Of a stretch of 25,518 nt of DNA, positions 16,061 to 25,276 are shown in pieces. Source of the DNA: Anaerofilum sp. (GTDB lineage Bacteria; Bacillota; Clostridia; Oscillospirales; Ruminococcaceae); the NCBI GenBank assembly GCA_020024115.1, contig JAHHUF010000018.1, positions 1-25,518 of the forward strand, in the 5' to 3' direction. The translations under genes and the position numbers were made by a program. The notes below the pieces were generated by a model. The model was not told the origin of the DNA. It saw nothing but the letters and a program-made list of their open reading frames with translations, and searched no databases. Position 1 is the first letter of the stretch; each line of letters begins with the position of its first letter.

Positions 16061-18580
16061 GTGAAATTATTGGTTTTGGATGGAAACAGCATTGTGAACC
16101 GTGCTTATTACGGCATCAAAATGCTGACTACAAAAGATGGACAGTATACCAACGGAATCTATGGTTTTTTGAATATTTTATCCCGTTTGATGGCAGATGA
16201 AAAACCGGACGAGGTTGCCATTGCATTTGATTTAAAAGCACCAACTTTTCGGCATAAGATGTATGCAGATTACAAGGGTACTCGAAAGGGTATGCCGCAG
16301 GAATTGGCTGACCAAATGCCTGTGCTGAAAGAAATTTTGTCAGCACTGGGTTTTGTGATGGTTAGCTGTGAAGGCTGGGAGGCAGATGACCTGCTGGGAA
16401 CCCTTGCTTTGGCGTGCAAAGAAAGAGGAGATATTTGCCGCATTGCAACAGGAGATAAAGACAGCTTGCAATTGGTTGCGCCTGAAGTTGCGGTGCTTTT
16501 GGCGTCCACAAAGGGTGGAAGAAGTCAAACGGTTTTGATGGACGAGCAGGCAGTTTTGGAACAGTATGGTGTGCCGCCGCACAGCTTGATTGATGTAAAA
16601 GCACTGATGGGGGATAAAAGCGATAATATTCCCGGTGTTGGCGGAATCGGCGAAAAAACAGCTTTGCGTTTGATTGCAAGTTTTGGCAGTTTGCAGGGTG
16701 TTTATGAGAATATTGAGGATAATCAAATTAAACCGGGGGAAAGAAAAAAGCTGCTTGCCGAAAAAGAAAAAGCAGAAATGTCCCGAACATTGGCAGAAAT
16801 TCGCTGCGATGCCCCCATTGAAACAAAGGTTGGCACCTATTGCCGTACAGAGGGCGACCCAGCACAGGCAGCACAGTTGTTTGCACAATTGGAAATGCCT
16901 ACAATGATGGAAAAATTTCATGTGCAGCAAAAAAACGCAGAGTACGAAAATTTGCCAGAAAAACAGGTGCAGCCTTTAGATGAATCACTGATGGAGGAAG
17001 AACTGTCTTTGCTGCAAGAGGGAGAAAGCTGGTTTGCAGTGGATTCCAAATATGTTTGGTCATTAACCAGCGAAGATTTGGAACAACTTTTGGCAAACAG
17101 TTTTTTGCAGTTAAAAGTATTTGATGCAAAGCCATTGTATAAATTTGGGTTGCAGCGTGGAATTCGATGCTGCAACATTGTGTTTGATGGCAAACTGGCT
17201 GCCTATTTGCTTAACCCCTCCGCAAGTGAATACACTATCAGCCAACTGGGGGCGGAATATCACATAAAACCTGAGTTTTTCTGTAAAGAATGCCCCGAAA
17301 GCGGCAGTGTGATTTCGCTGTTTGCCGCTTTGGAAAATGCCTGTAAAGAATCAAATATGCAGTCTTTGCTGGTGGATATGGAACTTCCTCTGGCGGCTGT
17401 TTTGGCAGAAATGGAACTTCTGGGTGTGGAAGTGGACAAGCAGGGACTGGTTGAATATGGAGCAGACCTGCAAAAAAAACTGGATGAATTACAGCATGAA
17501 ATTCAAACCATTGTGGGCTATGAATTTAACCTGAACAGCCCCAAACAGTTGAGCGAAGCACTGTTTGATGCAGATAAACTGGCATTGCCCCCCAGAAAAA
17601 AGACCAAAAGCGGATTTTCTACCGATGCGGAAACATTGGAGAGCCTACGAGAGTATCACCCTGTCATTGAAAAAATTCTGCAATACCGCACCTATCAAAA
17701 ATTGAACTCAACCTATGCAGAGGGTTTGCTGAAAGTGATTGACAAAGATGGTAGGATTCATTCCACCTTCACACAAACAGAAACCCGAACTGGACGCATT
17801 TCTTCCAACGAGCCGAATTTGCAGAATGTTCCAATTCGTACAGAGCTGGGTAGCCAACTGCGGAAATATTTTGTGGCAAAAGAGGGCTGTGTCTTTTTAG
17901 ATGCTGATTACAGTCAGATTGAATTGCGAATTATGGCGCATATCTCAGAGGATGAGGCAATGCAGGAGGCATTCCGCCACAATGCAGACATCCATCGTGC
18001 AACGGCTGCACGGTTGTATAACATTCCTGCGGAACAGGTAACTGCAAGAATGCGAAGTTCTGTCAAAGCAGTAAACTTTGGGATTCTGTATGGAAAAGGT
18101 GCTTTTACACTTGCCAGAGATTTGGGCGTTTCAGTGAAAGAAGCAGATGACTTTATCAAAACCTATCTTGGTGCATACCCAAAAGTGAAAGAATATATGG
18201 ATTCTGTGGTGGCAGAGGGGATGAAACAAGGGTATGTCACCACTCTATATCATCGGCGCCGCTTTTTGCCTGAGCTGTCCAGTTCCAATCGCAACATTAA
18301 AGCACAAGGTGAGCGGATGGCATTGAATACCCCCATTCAGGGAACAGCTGCTGATATTATTAAACTGGCAATGGTAAAGGTGGCAAATCGACTCTATGCA
18401 GAAGGGCTGCAAGCAAAGTTGATTTTACAGGTTCATGATGAATTGATTGTAGAATGTCCTGTTGAGGAAATTGAAAAAGCATCGCAGATTTTGAGGGAAG
18501 AAATGGAACAGGCGGCACAGCTTTCTGTACCATTGACCGCAGATGTAAACCAAGGGCAGAACTGGCTGGAGGCACATTGA
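16061..18580 (+). CDS. polA: DNA polymerase I
   Basis: 839 residues from the GTG at 16061, preceded by AAAAAGGAG; an ATG 11 codons upstream lacks a site and adds a stray tail. Order: 5'-3' flap exonuclease (about 1-290, with VLDGNSIVNRAYYG, GWEADDLLGTL, GDKDSLQL and GDKSDNIPGVGGIGEKTA); a degenerate 3'-5' exonuclease domain (about 300-460) in which the DxE pair and the final YxxxD motif are not found; and the polymerase with motif A DADYSQIELR (from 614), motif B around Lys669 and motif C HDE (792-794). It fills gaps and removes RNA primers in repair and lagging-strand synthesis. Loss of proofreading residues is usual in Firmicutes. First gene of polA-rimI-tsaD. Confidence 0.97.
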   Translation: MKLLVLDGNSIVNRAYYGIKMLTTKDGQYTNGIYGFLNILSRLMADEKPDEVAIAFDLKAPTFRHKMYADYKGTRKGMPQELADQMPVLKEILSALGFVMVSCEGWEADDLLGTLALACKERGDICRIATGDKDSLQLVAPEVAVLLASTKGGRSQTVLMDEQAVLEQYGVPPHSLIDVKALMGDKSDNIPGVGGIGEKTALRLIASFGSLQGVYENIEDNQIKPGERKKLLAEKEKAEMSRTLAEIRCDAPIETKVGTYCRTEGDPAQAAQLFAQLEMPTMMEKFHVQQKNAEYENLPEKQVQPLDESLMEEELSLLQEGESWFAVDSKYVWSLTSEDLEQLLANSFLQLKVFDAKPLYKFGLQRGIRCCNIVFDGKLAAYLLNPSASEYTISQLGAEYHIKPEFFCKECPESGSVISLFAALENACKESNMQSLLVDMELPLAAVLAEMELLGVEVDKQGLVEYGADLQKKLDELQHEIQTIVGYEFNLNSPKQLSEALFDADKLALPPRKKTKSGFSTDAETLESLREYHPVIEKILQYRTYQKLNSTYAEGLLKVIDKDGRIHSTFTQTETRTGRISSNEPNLQNVPIRTELGSQLRKYFVAKEGCVFLDADYSQIELRIMAHISEDEAMQEAFRHNADIHRATAARLYNIPAEQVTARMRSSVKAVNFGILYGKGAFTLARDLGVSVKEADDFIKTYLGAYPKVKEYMDSVVAEGMKQGYVTTLYHRRRFLPELSSSNRNIKAQGERMALNTPIQGTAADIIKLAMVKVANRLYAEGLQAKLILQVHDELIVECPVEEIEKASQILREEMEQAAQLSVPLTADVNQGQNWLEAH

Positions 18581-19020
18581 TGGAAAAAATCACCATTCGC
18601 CCCATGCAGCCACAGGATTTGCCGAAATGTGCAGCCATTGAACAGTATGCACCTGACCCATGGACGCAGGAGCAGCTGCAGGAAGAACTATTGTTTGAGT
18701 CTGCAAGGCTGTTTACTGCATGGATGCGAGAAACCATTGTTGGGCTGACTGCGTTTCAGTTGGCAGCAGATGAGTTGACATTGAATACCATTACCGTTTC
18801 CCCAAAGTTTCGACAGCAGGGGATTGCAAATCAGCTTTTGGGTGAAACATTGGAACTGCTGAAACAACAGGGGGCGGTCTGCTGCTTTTTAGAAGTGCGA
18901 AGTCAAAACATTCCTGCACGAAAGCTGTATCAAAAACTGGGCTTTGCAGAGGCTGGAACTCGTCGTGGTTTTTATAAAAATCCATCCGATGATGCCATTG
19001 TTATGAATAAAATGTTGTAG
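18580..19020 (+). CDS. rimI: Ribosomal-protein S18 N-acetyltransferase RimI
   Basis: 146 residues of GNAT fold. The acetyl-CoA loop is RQQGIANQLL within TVSPKFRQQGIAN, and NIPARKLYQKLGFAEAGTR is the typical C-terminal RimI helix and strand. RimI acetylates the N-terminus of ribosomal protein S18. ATG 18580 overlaps the polA stop (TGATG) with GGAGG seven bases before it, so translation is coupled. It is followed 20 bases later by tsaD, a common pairing in bacteria that supports RimI over a general GNAT enzyme. Confidence 0.9.
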   Translation: MEKITIRPMQPQDLPKCAAIEQYAPDPWTQEQLQEELLFESARLFTAWMRETIVGLTAFQLAADELTLNTITVSPKFRQQGIANQLLGETLELLKQQGAVCCFLEVRSQNIPARKLYQKLGFAEAGTRRGFYKNPSDDAIVMNKML

Positions 19021-19040
19021 AATTCGAGGTTGTATCCAAA

Positions 19041-20048
19041 ATGTATATTTTAGGAATTGAGTCTAGCTGTGATGAAACTGCCGCTGCTGTTGTGAAAGAT
19101 GGTACACAGGTACTTTCCAGTGTGATTGCGTCATCGGCAGAGGAACAAAATTTATATGGCGGTGTTGTGCCGGAAATTGCAAGCCGCCGCCATATTGAAC
19201 ATATCAGCACAACCGTTCGCCATGCTTTGGAACAGGCAAATTTGACTATGGAACAGATTGATGCTGTTGCTGTCACCTTTGCACCTGGTTTGATTGGTGC
19301 TGTTTTGGTGGGGGTCAATTTTGCAAAAGGGCTGGCATATGGTGCAGCAAAACCTTTGGTGCCAGTGCATCATTTGCGGGGTCATGTTGCTGCTTTGTAT
19401 CTTGCTCATCCAGACTTGAAACCGCCTTTTTTGTGTATGGTGGCAAGTGGTGGACACAGCCATATTGTGAAAGTTTCGGATTATACTAAGTTTGAAGTGC
19501 TGGGCAGAACCGTTGACGATGCCGCAGGCGAAGCCTTTGACAAGGTAAGCCGTACTTTGGGGCTGGGCTATCCGGGAGGCCCTGCTGTCAGCAAAGCTGC
19601 ACAGCAAGGAAACCGCAATGCCTACAAGCTGCCTACCCCTCATGTGGATGGCAGATACAATGTTAGTTTTTCGGGGTTAAAAACGGCGGTTATGAATGTG
19701 GTGAACCAAGCAGAAATGAAGGGCGAACAAATTTCGGTTTGTGACCTTGCTGCAAGTTTTGAATGGAGAATCACCGAAATTTTGTCCGAAAAATTGCTGC
19801 TTGCTGCAAAGGACACCAATGCACCTGTCATTTGTCTGGCAGGGGGTGTCGCAGCAAACCATTTGCTGCGAGAGCAATTGGAACAAGGGGCAGCCAAGCT
19901 GAATGCAAAATTGTGTATGCCGAAGTTGAAATATTGTGGTGACAATGCTGCAATGATTGCAGCACAGGGCTACTATGAGTATCTTGCAGGAAATATTGCA
20001 GATTTGAATTTGAACGGAATTGCTACTTTGCCGATTGATTATCAATAA
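19041..20048 (+). CDS. tsaD: tRNA N6-adenosine threonylcarbamoyltransferase TsaD
   Basis: 335 residues, standard length for TsaD (Gcp/Kae1/YgjD). It moves threonylcarbamoyl from its adenylate to A37 of ANN-decoding tRNAs, together with TsaB and TsaE. Hallmarks: GIESSCDET (5-13), the metal-binding H111-LRG-H115, GGHSHIV, GEAFDKVSRTLGLGYPGGP, FSGLKTAV, AGGVAANHLLR and CGDNAAMIA. GAGGT lies 11 bases before the ATG, a rather long spacing. It is the last gene of polA-rimI-tsaD and ends at a strong terminator. tsaB and tsaE, often in the same operon, are not in the window. Confidence 0.97.
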   Translation: MYILGIESSCDETAAAVVKDGTQVLSSVIASSAEEQNLYGGVVPEIASRRHIEHISTTVRHALEQANLTMEQIDAVAVTFAPGLIGAVLVGVNFAKGLAYGAAKPLVPVHHLRGHVAALYLAHPDLKPPFLCMVASGGHSHIVKVSDYTKFEVLGRTVDDAAGEAFDKVSRTLGLGYPGGPAVSKAAQQGNRNAYKLPTPHVDGRYNVSFSGLKTAVMNVVNQAEMKGEQISVCDLAASFEWRITEILSEKLLLAAKDTNAPVICLAGGVAANHLLREQLEQGAAKLNAKLCMPKLKYCGDNAAMIAAQGYYEYLAGNIADLNLNGIATLPIDYQ

Positions 20049-20063
20049 AATAGGCTTTCAAAA

Positions 20064-20105
20064 AGAAAAACTCCTTTTCAGAATGTTTTGAAAAGGAGTT
20101 TTTCT
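20064..20105. terminator. Bidirectional terminator between tsaD and the flippase operon
   Basis: A 17-bp perfect stem (AGAAAAACTCCTTTTCA with its complement), an 8-base loop, and T-rich and A-rich flanks on the two sides. It closes both converging operons. Confidence 0.93.
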
Positions 20106-20111
20106 TTTTGT

Positions 20112-21362
20112 TTAATTTTGGGGGTTCGGTTCTTTTTGAGCAAACCACAATCTGCACCAAAGCAACAAACCTGCAAGTGAAACCATCGCTTGCACACCAA
20201 TACCAAAAATGGTTGCATAAGCAGCACCATAAATGCCGAATTGCTGCAAAAGTGGTGCACTGCACAGCCATGCTGCAAGACAGCCAGCCAAACTGCTTGC
20301 AATCAGAATTTTCATGGCACGGGCAATGGTTAAAAGGTGAATCAATACACTGGAAAGAACAGTCAAAACCGTTGCCAGTACCAACGGCTGCAACAAGGGT
20401 GCATAGTCCAAAAGTTCTGGGGTGTTGGGGTAGAGGAAGCCAAGCCCCCACCTGCCAAGCAATACCACACCAAGTGCACCACAGCCCCACAATACAACTA
20501 ATCCAATCAACAAAAATAACAAGCCTTTGTAATAGCCCAAACGATTGCGGTCAATCCACATACGGGCAAAGGTGGTGATAAAGGGGACGAACAAATAAAT
20601 CATTGCCACCTGCAATATGGCGACAGGCAAAAATACGCTGGCAAAATAGCCCATTTCGGTTGTACCCAAAATTCGCTCGCAATAATAGCGGGGAATGGAA
20701 GGAACTGCTGTGTTTAAAAATGCACATACAGCCAAAGGGAGACATTCTTTTAATAGGTCAAATAAAGGCTTTTTGGATACAACAGCAAAATTTGCGTGTT
20801 TTGAAGCAAACGGAATATCTACACAAAGCACATAGATTGCATTGGACAAAAATAAAACTGCTAAAATAGGAACCAAATGATGTGTCAGCAAAAGACCAAC
20901 CACAAGCACAACAAAGGTGAGAATTCCCCGCACACCAAAGCTGATTCCAATAATATCCATACGCTCTGCCTTTTGCAGATAACCATGCCAAACATCAGAC
21001 CAGCTTTCGATAAGGCGATATGCAGTGTAAAGCAGAATAATCCACCGTTGTTCATTGGAATAGCTGTTGAGAAAAGCAAAAATCCCACAGCCAACAAAAG
21101 CCACAAGCATGGTGATATAGCGGCTGTTTAAATAGGTGCGGTCAGGATAGTGGCCGTTGAGGTCAGACACCTGAAAAGTTCTCATTCCAAAGCCGGCAGC
21201 CGAAACAACCACATTGGAAATTGTCATGGCAGTGGCAAGAAGTCCGTTGGCAGTTGAGCCAGCCAGTGCAAGCACCAAAATTGTCATGGCAGACTGGCAG
21301 ATGTAAAATACCAAACTGCCTACTGTGTTAAACAAAAGATTTTTTTTGAGTTGTTTTTCCAC
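20112..21362 (-). CDS. Oligosaccharide flippase-like membrane protein (Wzx/MOP type)
   Basis: 416 residues, nearly all hydrophobic, with about twelve predicted membrane spans in the arrangement of the MOP superfamily. The opening KNLLFNTVGSLVFYICQSA and the pattern of short basic loops resemble Wzx-type exporters that flip lipid-linked glycans across the membrane; a MATE drug pump is less likely given the neighbours. The start is GTG with AAAGGAGG seven bases before it. It is the last gene of the four-gene minus-strand operon, 14 bases after the carbohydrate-biosynthesis gene. The superfamily is fairly sure; the glycan carried is unknown. Confidence 0.78.
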   Translation of the reverse strand: MEKQLKKNLLFNTVGSLVFYICQSAMTILVLALAGSTANGLLATAMTISNVVVSAAGFGMRTFQVSDLNGHYPDRTYLNSRYITMLVAFVGCGIFAFLNSYSNEQRWIILLYTAYRLIESWSDVWHGYLQKAERMDIIGISFGVRGILTFVVLVVGLLLTHHLVPILAVLFLSNAIYVLCVDIPFASKHANFAVVSKKPLFDLLKECLPLAVCAFLNTAVPSIPRYYCERILGTTEMGYFASVFLPVAILQVAMIYLFVPFITTFARMWIDRNRLGYYKGLLFLLIGLVVLWGCGALGVVLLGRWGLGFLYPNTPELLDYAPLLQPLVLATVLTVLSSVLIHLLTIARAMKILIASSLAGCLAAWLCSAPLLQQFGIYGAAYATIFGIGVQAMVSLAGLLLWCRLWFAQKEPNPQN

Positions 21363-21376
21363 AGAATTGCCTCCTT

Positions 21377-22690
21377 TTACTTTACAAAAGGTCGAATACG
21401 CTGTTCCATTTTTTTAGCATCTTGTTTGGAAATATGAGCTTTTTCCACATAACCATAGATACGCTGTGAAAAATCCGCCAGTGGTTTGCAAAAGCTAAAC
21501 ACCTTTTTGGGAGGAAGTTTCAAAGCAAATAAAATATGAACACCCACCAAAGCACAATATTTCAGCAAATTGAAGTGTGGCTTAAACGGAGGGGCAAAGG
21601 GATTGTCCCTTGGAGGATTTTTGCGTACATCTTCCAGCAAATCTGCCATCTGCAGATAGGCAGGGCGGTCGCTTTTGTCAAAATAACCCTCGATAATCTC
21701 CTTTTCAATGGGAAAAACAGGGTTTTCCTGTTGTGCTGCCTGTTCAAATTGTTCATAATTGGTGACATATTTTGCATTTTTATAAATCACAGGGTCAAAT
21801 TGATGCTCAATCGGAACAGGGCGAAGAATATGGCAGCTTTTTTGTGCAAAATATACCTCTGCAATGGCGGTGCTCATCCAGATAAAAATATTATCCGCAG
21901 CAGTAATCCATTGTTTTACACTGTCTGCGAAGATAATGTGGAAATTTGAGTGCTTTGCGGCAAGCTGCTCCAGTTCTGCACAGTTCCATTCACTGGGATG
22001 ACGACGATATACCAGTTGTTCGTTTGGGTGAGTGGTGAGGTATTGGTCAAACCATGCCAGAGTTTGCTCCATCGACACTTTATTTGTGTGAGCAAAGCCA
22101 GTGAAATCCTCCCCAGCCATTTCCGAAAGCTCTTTCACTTCCTGCTCTGTCATACTGGCATAGCCAAAACTGGAAATGTACAGAAGAAGTTTTTTGTTGG
22201 AGTCTAGTCCGAACTCCTGACAAAGCTGCTCTTTTGTTTTGAAATAGCCTTTGAACTCAGGACGAAGAAAATCCATCATCACTGCACCAGTCACAGGGCA
22301 ATTTTTTTCTTCAATTCCATGTGCCAACAGCCGCTTTTGGGTCAATTCTCCCCAGCAAGTTTGCACACAGCGTTTGGCATTTCCGTTAAAATTGAACCAT
22401 TCACCCTTCTCCTGTGTGTCGCTGAGCATTTGCTCCCAGTGCAGATTTACCACCTTTTGGCATTTTCCTACATTGTTATAGACATGGCTGTTGATTGCCT
22501 CATCATCATACATACAACTGGAAACTAGCACTTTTGGGCGTTTCCATGTGATATATTTTAGCTTTTTGCGGTCTAATAGCTGGTGAATCTCCACCGAATA
22601 CCCTCGCCGTTCCAGCTCCAGCTTTAACAGCAGCAGGCTTTCGTATTCACGCACAACATGCTCATATAAAATTAAAAAATCCAGTGCCAT
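21377..22690 (-). CDS. Surface carbohydrate biosynthesis protein (CDP-glycerol transferase-like fold)
   Basis: 437 residues, soluble, no signal peptide. The N-terminus (LILYEHVVREYESLLLLKLE, then ERRGYSVEI) and the central VYRRHPSEW plus the later DNIFIWMSTAIAEVYFAQKSC match the family annotated as surface carbohydrate biosynthesis protein. That family looks like a GT-B fold related to CDP-glycerol and other polyol-phosphate transferases, with a late HP and Ser-Thr site where such enzymes bind the nucleotide. The true reaction of the family is not known to me. AAGGAG lies six bases before the ATG. It is third in the operon, ten bases after the SGNH gene. A sugar- or polyol-phosphate transfer to a lipid-linked polymer is inferred. 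Confidence 0.7.
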   Translation of the reverse strand: MALDFLILYEHVVREYESLLLLKLELERRGYSVEIHQLLDRKKLKYITWKRPKVLVSSCMYDDEAINSHVYNNVGKCQKVVNLHWEQMLSDTQEKGEWFNFNGNAKRCVQTCWGELTQKRLLAHGIEEKNCPVTGAVMMDFLRPEFKGYFKTKEQLCQEFGLDSNKKLLLYISSFGYASMTEQEVKELSEMAGEDFTGFAHTNKVSMEQTLAWFDQYLTTHPNEQLVYRRHPSEWNCAELEQLAAKHSNFHIIFADSVKQWITAADNIFIWMSTAIAEVYFAQKSCHILRPVPIEHQFDPVIYKNAKYVTNYEQFEQAAQQENPVFPIEKEIIEGYFDKSDRPAYLQMADLLEDVRKNPPRDNPFAPPFKPHFNLLKYCALVGVHILFALKLPPKKVFSFCKPLADFSQRIYGYVEKAHISKQDAKKMEQRIRPFVK

Positions 22691-22700
22691 GACATTCTCC

Positions 22701-23693
22701 TTATTCTGTCAAATTCCCAAATACCATTTCGGAAAAAATAGGCAATCCATATTCGGTATCCAGATGAAAGCCATCGAAAAATTGTTTGTCATCCTCAAAT
22801 TCAGGTCTGTTTTCCCATTCATAATCCAAAACAGAAAATCCTGCCTTCTGTGCAGACTGATGCAGAGAAGGCAAAATTGTTTGGGTCATTTGCTCCGTGA
22901 TACCCAAAGGAGTGCAAATTTCCTGCAATATATTGTCTGCCATAGGGGGCAGCAAAATGGTAACTTCAATGCCTTTAGATTCACAGTCCGCGGCAAACTG
23001 CAAAAGACGGTCGAATTGTTCCTGATTGACTGCCCAGTTTTGACAGTTTGGATAAATTAAGTTAGGATATTCAGCCAGTTGGGTATGAACAGGATATACT
23101 GTACCATCAGCACCTGTATAATCTGTCGGATGCTGCCAGTTGCCTGTTTCTCGTTCGATTTGTACCTCTGCCCAGCTTAAAGTGGTTTCACCTGCCATTT
23201 TTTGCTTGAGCCAGATTGTCCAGTTGGTGAAAGATGTGAGAGTATTTACATTGTATTCCAAGTTTAAAATATATGCCAAAGGGTTGTTTAAAGTGTCCTG
23301 CAAACTGCTCATACGGTCAGTGTCGTATTTTTGGTTCAGTGTGTAAAAACTTAACCCAATCAGAAAATGCTTGATGTTCGGATTTTGCTCTAATGCAAAT
23401 TCTGCCAAATCCAATGTTTCCCGCAAAGAAGCACCACCGAATGCAAGATTTTGCCAAAGGGTTCCGCTTTGCTCTTTGGCTTGTTCCATATCAAAATGTG
23501 CCAGACGGCTATCACCAAGAATGAGATAATCCCCTTTTTGTTCGGTAAATGCACGAACTCGGGCAATTGGTGCTGTGGAGCCGGCAGAAGTGTGGATACC
23601 AAAATAATTGTTTGGCTCAAAGGTGACAAAAAAAGCAAGATACAGCAAAAGAGGAATCGAGAGCAAGACAAGTTTTTTGCAAAGATGTTTCAC
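22701..23693 (-). CDS. SGNH-hydrolase-like membrane-anchored protein, MBOAT partner
   Basis: 330 residues from the GTG at 23693 (AAAGGAGG six bases before it). One N-terminal membrane anchor (about 5-25) is followed by a long outside domain. LILGDSRL places the nucleophile at Ser62, GGAS (86-89) is the second block, and DGFH puts Asp307 and His310 at the C-terminal catalytic site, so the triad looks complete. The layout (anchor, GDS, DGxH) matches AlgJ/AlgX, PatB and DltD, which act with an MBOAT protein to move acyl groups onto a polymer outside the cell. It starts 13 bases after the MBOAT stop. The acylated polymer may be an exopolysaccharide, peptidoglycan or teichoic acid; the sequence does not decide. 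Confidence 0.82.
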   Translation of the reverse strand: MKHLCKKLVLLSIPLLLYLAFFVTFEPNNYFGIHTSAGSTAPIARVRAFTEQKGDYLILGDSRLAHFDMEQAKEQSGTLWQNLAFGGASLRETLDLAEFALEQNPNIKHFLIGLSFYTLNQKYDTDRMSSLQDTLNNPLAYILNLEYNVNTLTSFTNWTIWLKQKMAGETTLSWAEVQIERETGNWQHPTDYTGADGTVYPVHTQLAEYPNLIYPNCQNWAVNQEQFDRLLQFAADCESKGIEVTILLPPMADNILQEICTPLGITEQMTQTILPSLHQSAQKAGFSVLDYEWENRPEFEDDKQFFDGFHLDTEYGLPIFSEMVFGNLTE

Positions 23694-23706
23694 AATATTC
23701 CTCCTT

Positions 23707-25257
23707 TTAGAAGTTTGCGTATGCAAAGCCTTGTGCATTCATGCCGCCGTTTTGGATAATCAATCCAAACAGAATGAAAATAATTAAGGTATAGTCGATA
23801 ATCCATCGCACCGCAGGACGCTGAGCGGCAATCACCAGTTCAGCAGCTTTGTTTTTGAATTTACTGTTTCGCAGCCAGTCCATCCAAAATGCAAATGCCA
23901 AACCAACACATACAAAAACAATCCAGCCTGCAACCATGATAGGTTTTGCATAAAAGCCGGTTTGAATGTCAGTAAGAAATTCGCCCACAAAGCGAGCAGG
24001 AGAAAGATTTTGGAGCATTTGAGCCAAAAATGCAAAGCAATCATGAACGGTGAAAGGAGTGCCCTGTGGTGTCATAGAAGAACCCATTTTGAAAAATACA
24101 AGGCTGAGTGTCCACAAAATAAATACACCGCTGCGTTTTGCAAATACCAGATATAAGGGTGGCCTTTTCTTCGGTTTTCCAATAAAACGGTGACAAAGTT
24201 CTTCACCTACCCGATAGACTGCCTGCAAAATGCCCCATACCACAAAGGGCAAAGTGCTTCCATGCCAAAAACCGGATAGAAAAAATACCACCGCTACACT
24301 GGAAATCATAGGTGGATTCTGTACTTTTTTGCCAATGATGGGAAGGTGGTTTGTCCATCTGCCCCAGACCAGTGGCATGAATAGATAATCTTGCAGCCAA
24401 GAGGAAAGAGAAATGTGCCAGCGACTCCAAAAACCGGAAAAATTGGTGGAAAAATAAGGGGTTTTGAAGTTTTCGGGAAGCTGAATATCCAGCAAAAGCC
24501 CAGAGGCGCGTGCCATCTCGGAATAGCCGCAAAAGTCAAAATACAACACCAGTGAATATCCCACTGCTGCAACAATCAGAGAAAGTCCACCATGCTGTTG
24601 ATAGTGGCTGAATACTTGATTGACATACAATGCTAATACATCACTAACAGCTACTTTTTTAAATAAACCCAGACCAAACAGCCGCAATGCTTGCCCAATG
24701 CGAATAGCGTCAAAATGGTGATGTTTTTGCAGCTGCGGAAGAACCTGACTTCCACGGCAAATCGGCCCCGAAGAAATGGTGGCGAAAAAACCTGTAAAAA
24801 CAGAAAAATGCAGCAGGTTGGTTTCGGGCTGCATATCGCCCCGAGATACATCAATCAAATAGCCAATAGCAGCAAAAGAATAAAAACTGATGCCAAGCGG
24901 AAAGGTGAGCTTTGCTGCACCCTGCATAAAAATATCTTGCCCAAACAAAATAGGCAATGCGGTATTGTAATATTTGAAAACTGCCAGCAGTGCCAAACAG
25001 CCGCCAACACCAATCCAAACAAGGGCTTTTTTGTGGTTGGAGGCAGGCATTGCTTTTGCCAGAAAAAAGACAAACAATGTCACCGATGCCAGTGCAGTGA
25101 GAGGAATAAACCATTGACCGTTTTGCGGCAAAGAAAAACACAAAAAGATAAAACTGGAAATTGCCAAAACCCAGTTTTGCAGTTTGTGAGGAACAAGATA
25201 AAACAGCACAGCCGTCAGGGGAAGCAGTACAAAATATCCAAGCGATGAAAGAGTCAT
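23707..25257 (-). CDS. MBOAT-family membrane O-acyltransferase (AlgI/PatA/DltB-like)
   Basis: 516 residues with about ten to twelve membrane spans. Hallmarks: FPLGISFYSFAAIGYLIDV (119-137), SSGPICRGSQVLPQL, the DFCGYSEMARASGLLL segment (241-255), WHISLSSWLQDYLFMPL from 280, and the catalytic His332 in SGFWHG. Such proteins pass an acyl group, usually acetyl, across the membrane to an outside partner, here most probably the SGNH protein that follows. I chose ATG 25257, which has AAAGGAG at a good distance; upstream in-frame starts are less well placed. It is the first gene of the operon. AlgI/PatA fits better than DltB because no dltA or dltC is near. Confidence 0.92.
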   Translation of the reverse strand: MTLSSLGYFVLLPLTAVLFYLVPHKLQNWVLAISSFIFLCFSLPQNGQWFIPLTALASVTLFVFFLAKAMPASNHKKALVWIGVGGCLALLAVFKYYNTALPILFGQDIFMQGAAKLTFPLGISFYSFAAIGYLIDVSRGDMQPETNLLHFSVFTGFFATISSGPICRGSQVLPQLQKHHHFDAIRIGQALRLFGLGLFKKVAVSDVLALYVNQVFSHYQQHGGLSLIVAAVGYSLVLYFDFCGYSEMARASGLLLDIQLPENFKTPYFSTNFSGFWSRWHISLSSWLQDYLFMPLVWGRWTNHLPIIGKKVQNPPMISSVAVVFFLSGFWHGSTLPFVVWGILQAVYRVGEELCHRFIGKPKKRPPLYLVFAKRSGVFILWTLSLVFFKMGSSMTPQGTPFTVHDCFAFLAQMLQNLSPARFVGEFLTDIQTGFYAKPIMVAGWIVFVCVGLAFAFWMDWLRNSKFKNKAAELVIAAQRPAVRWIIDYTLIIFILFGLIIQNGGMNAQGFAYANF

Positions 25258-25276
25258 CGACACACTCCTTTTATTT

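Noticed and set aside
20112..21362. MATE-type drug efflux pump
   Set aside because: The fold is shared, but the operon of carbohydrate and acyltransfer genes makes a glycan flippase the better reading.
22701..25257. dlt operon (D-alanylation of teichoic acid)
   Set aside because: MBOAT and SGNH proteins could be DltB and DltD, but no dltA or dltC lies beside them and the operon partners are glycan genes.
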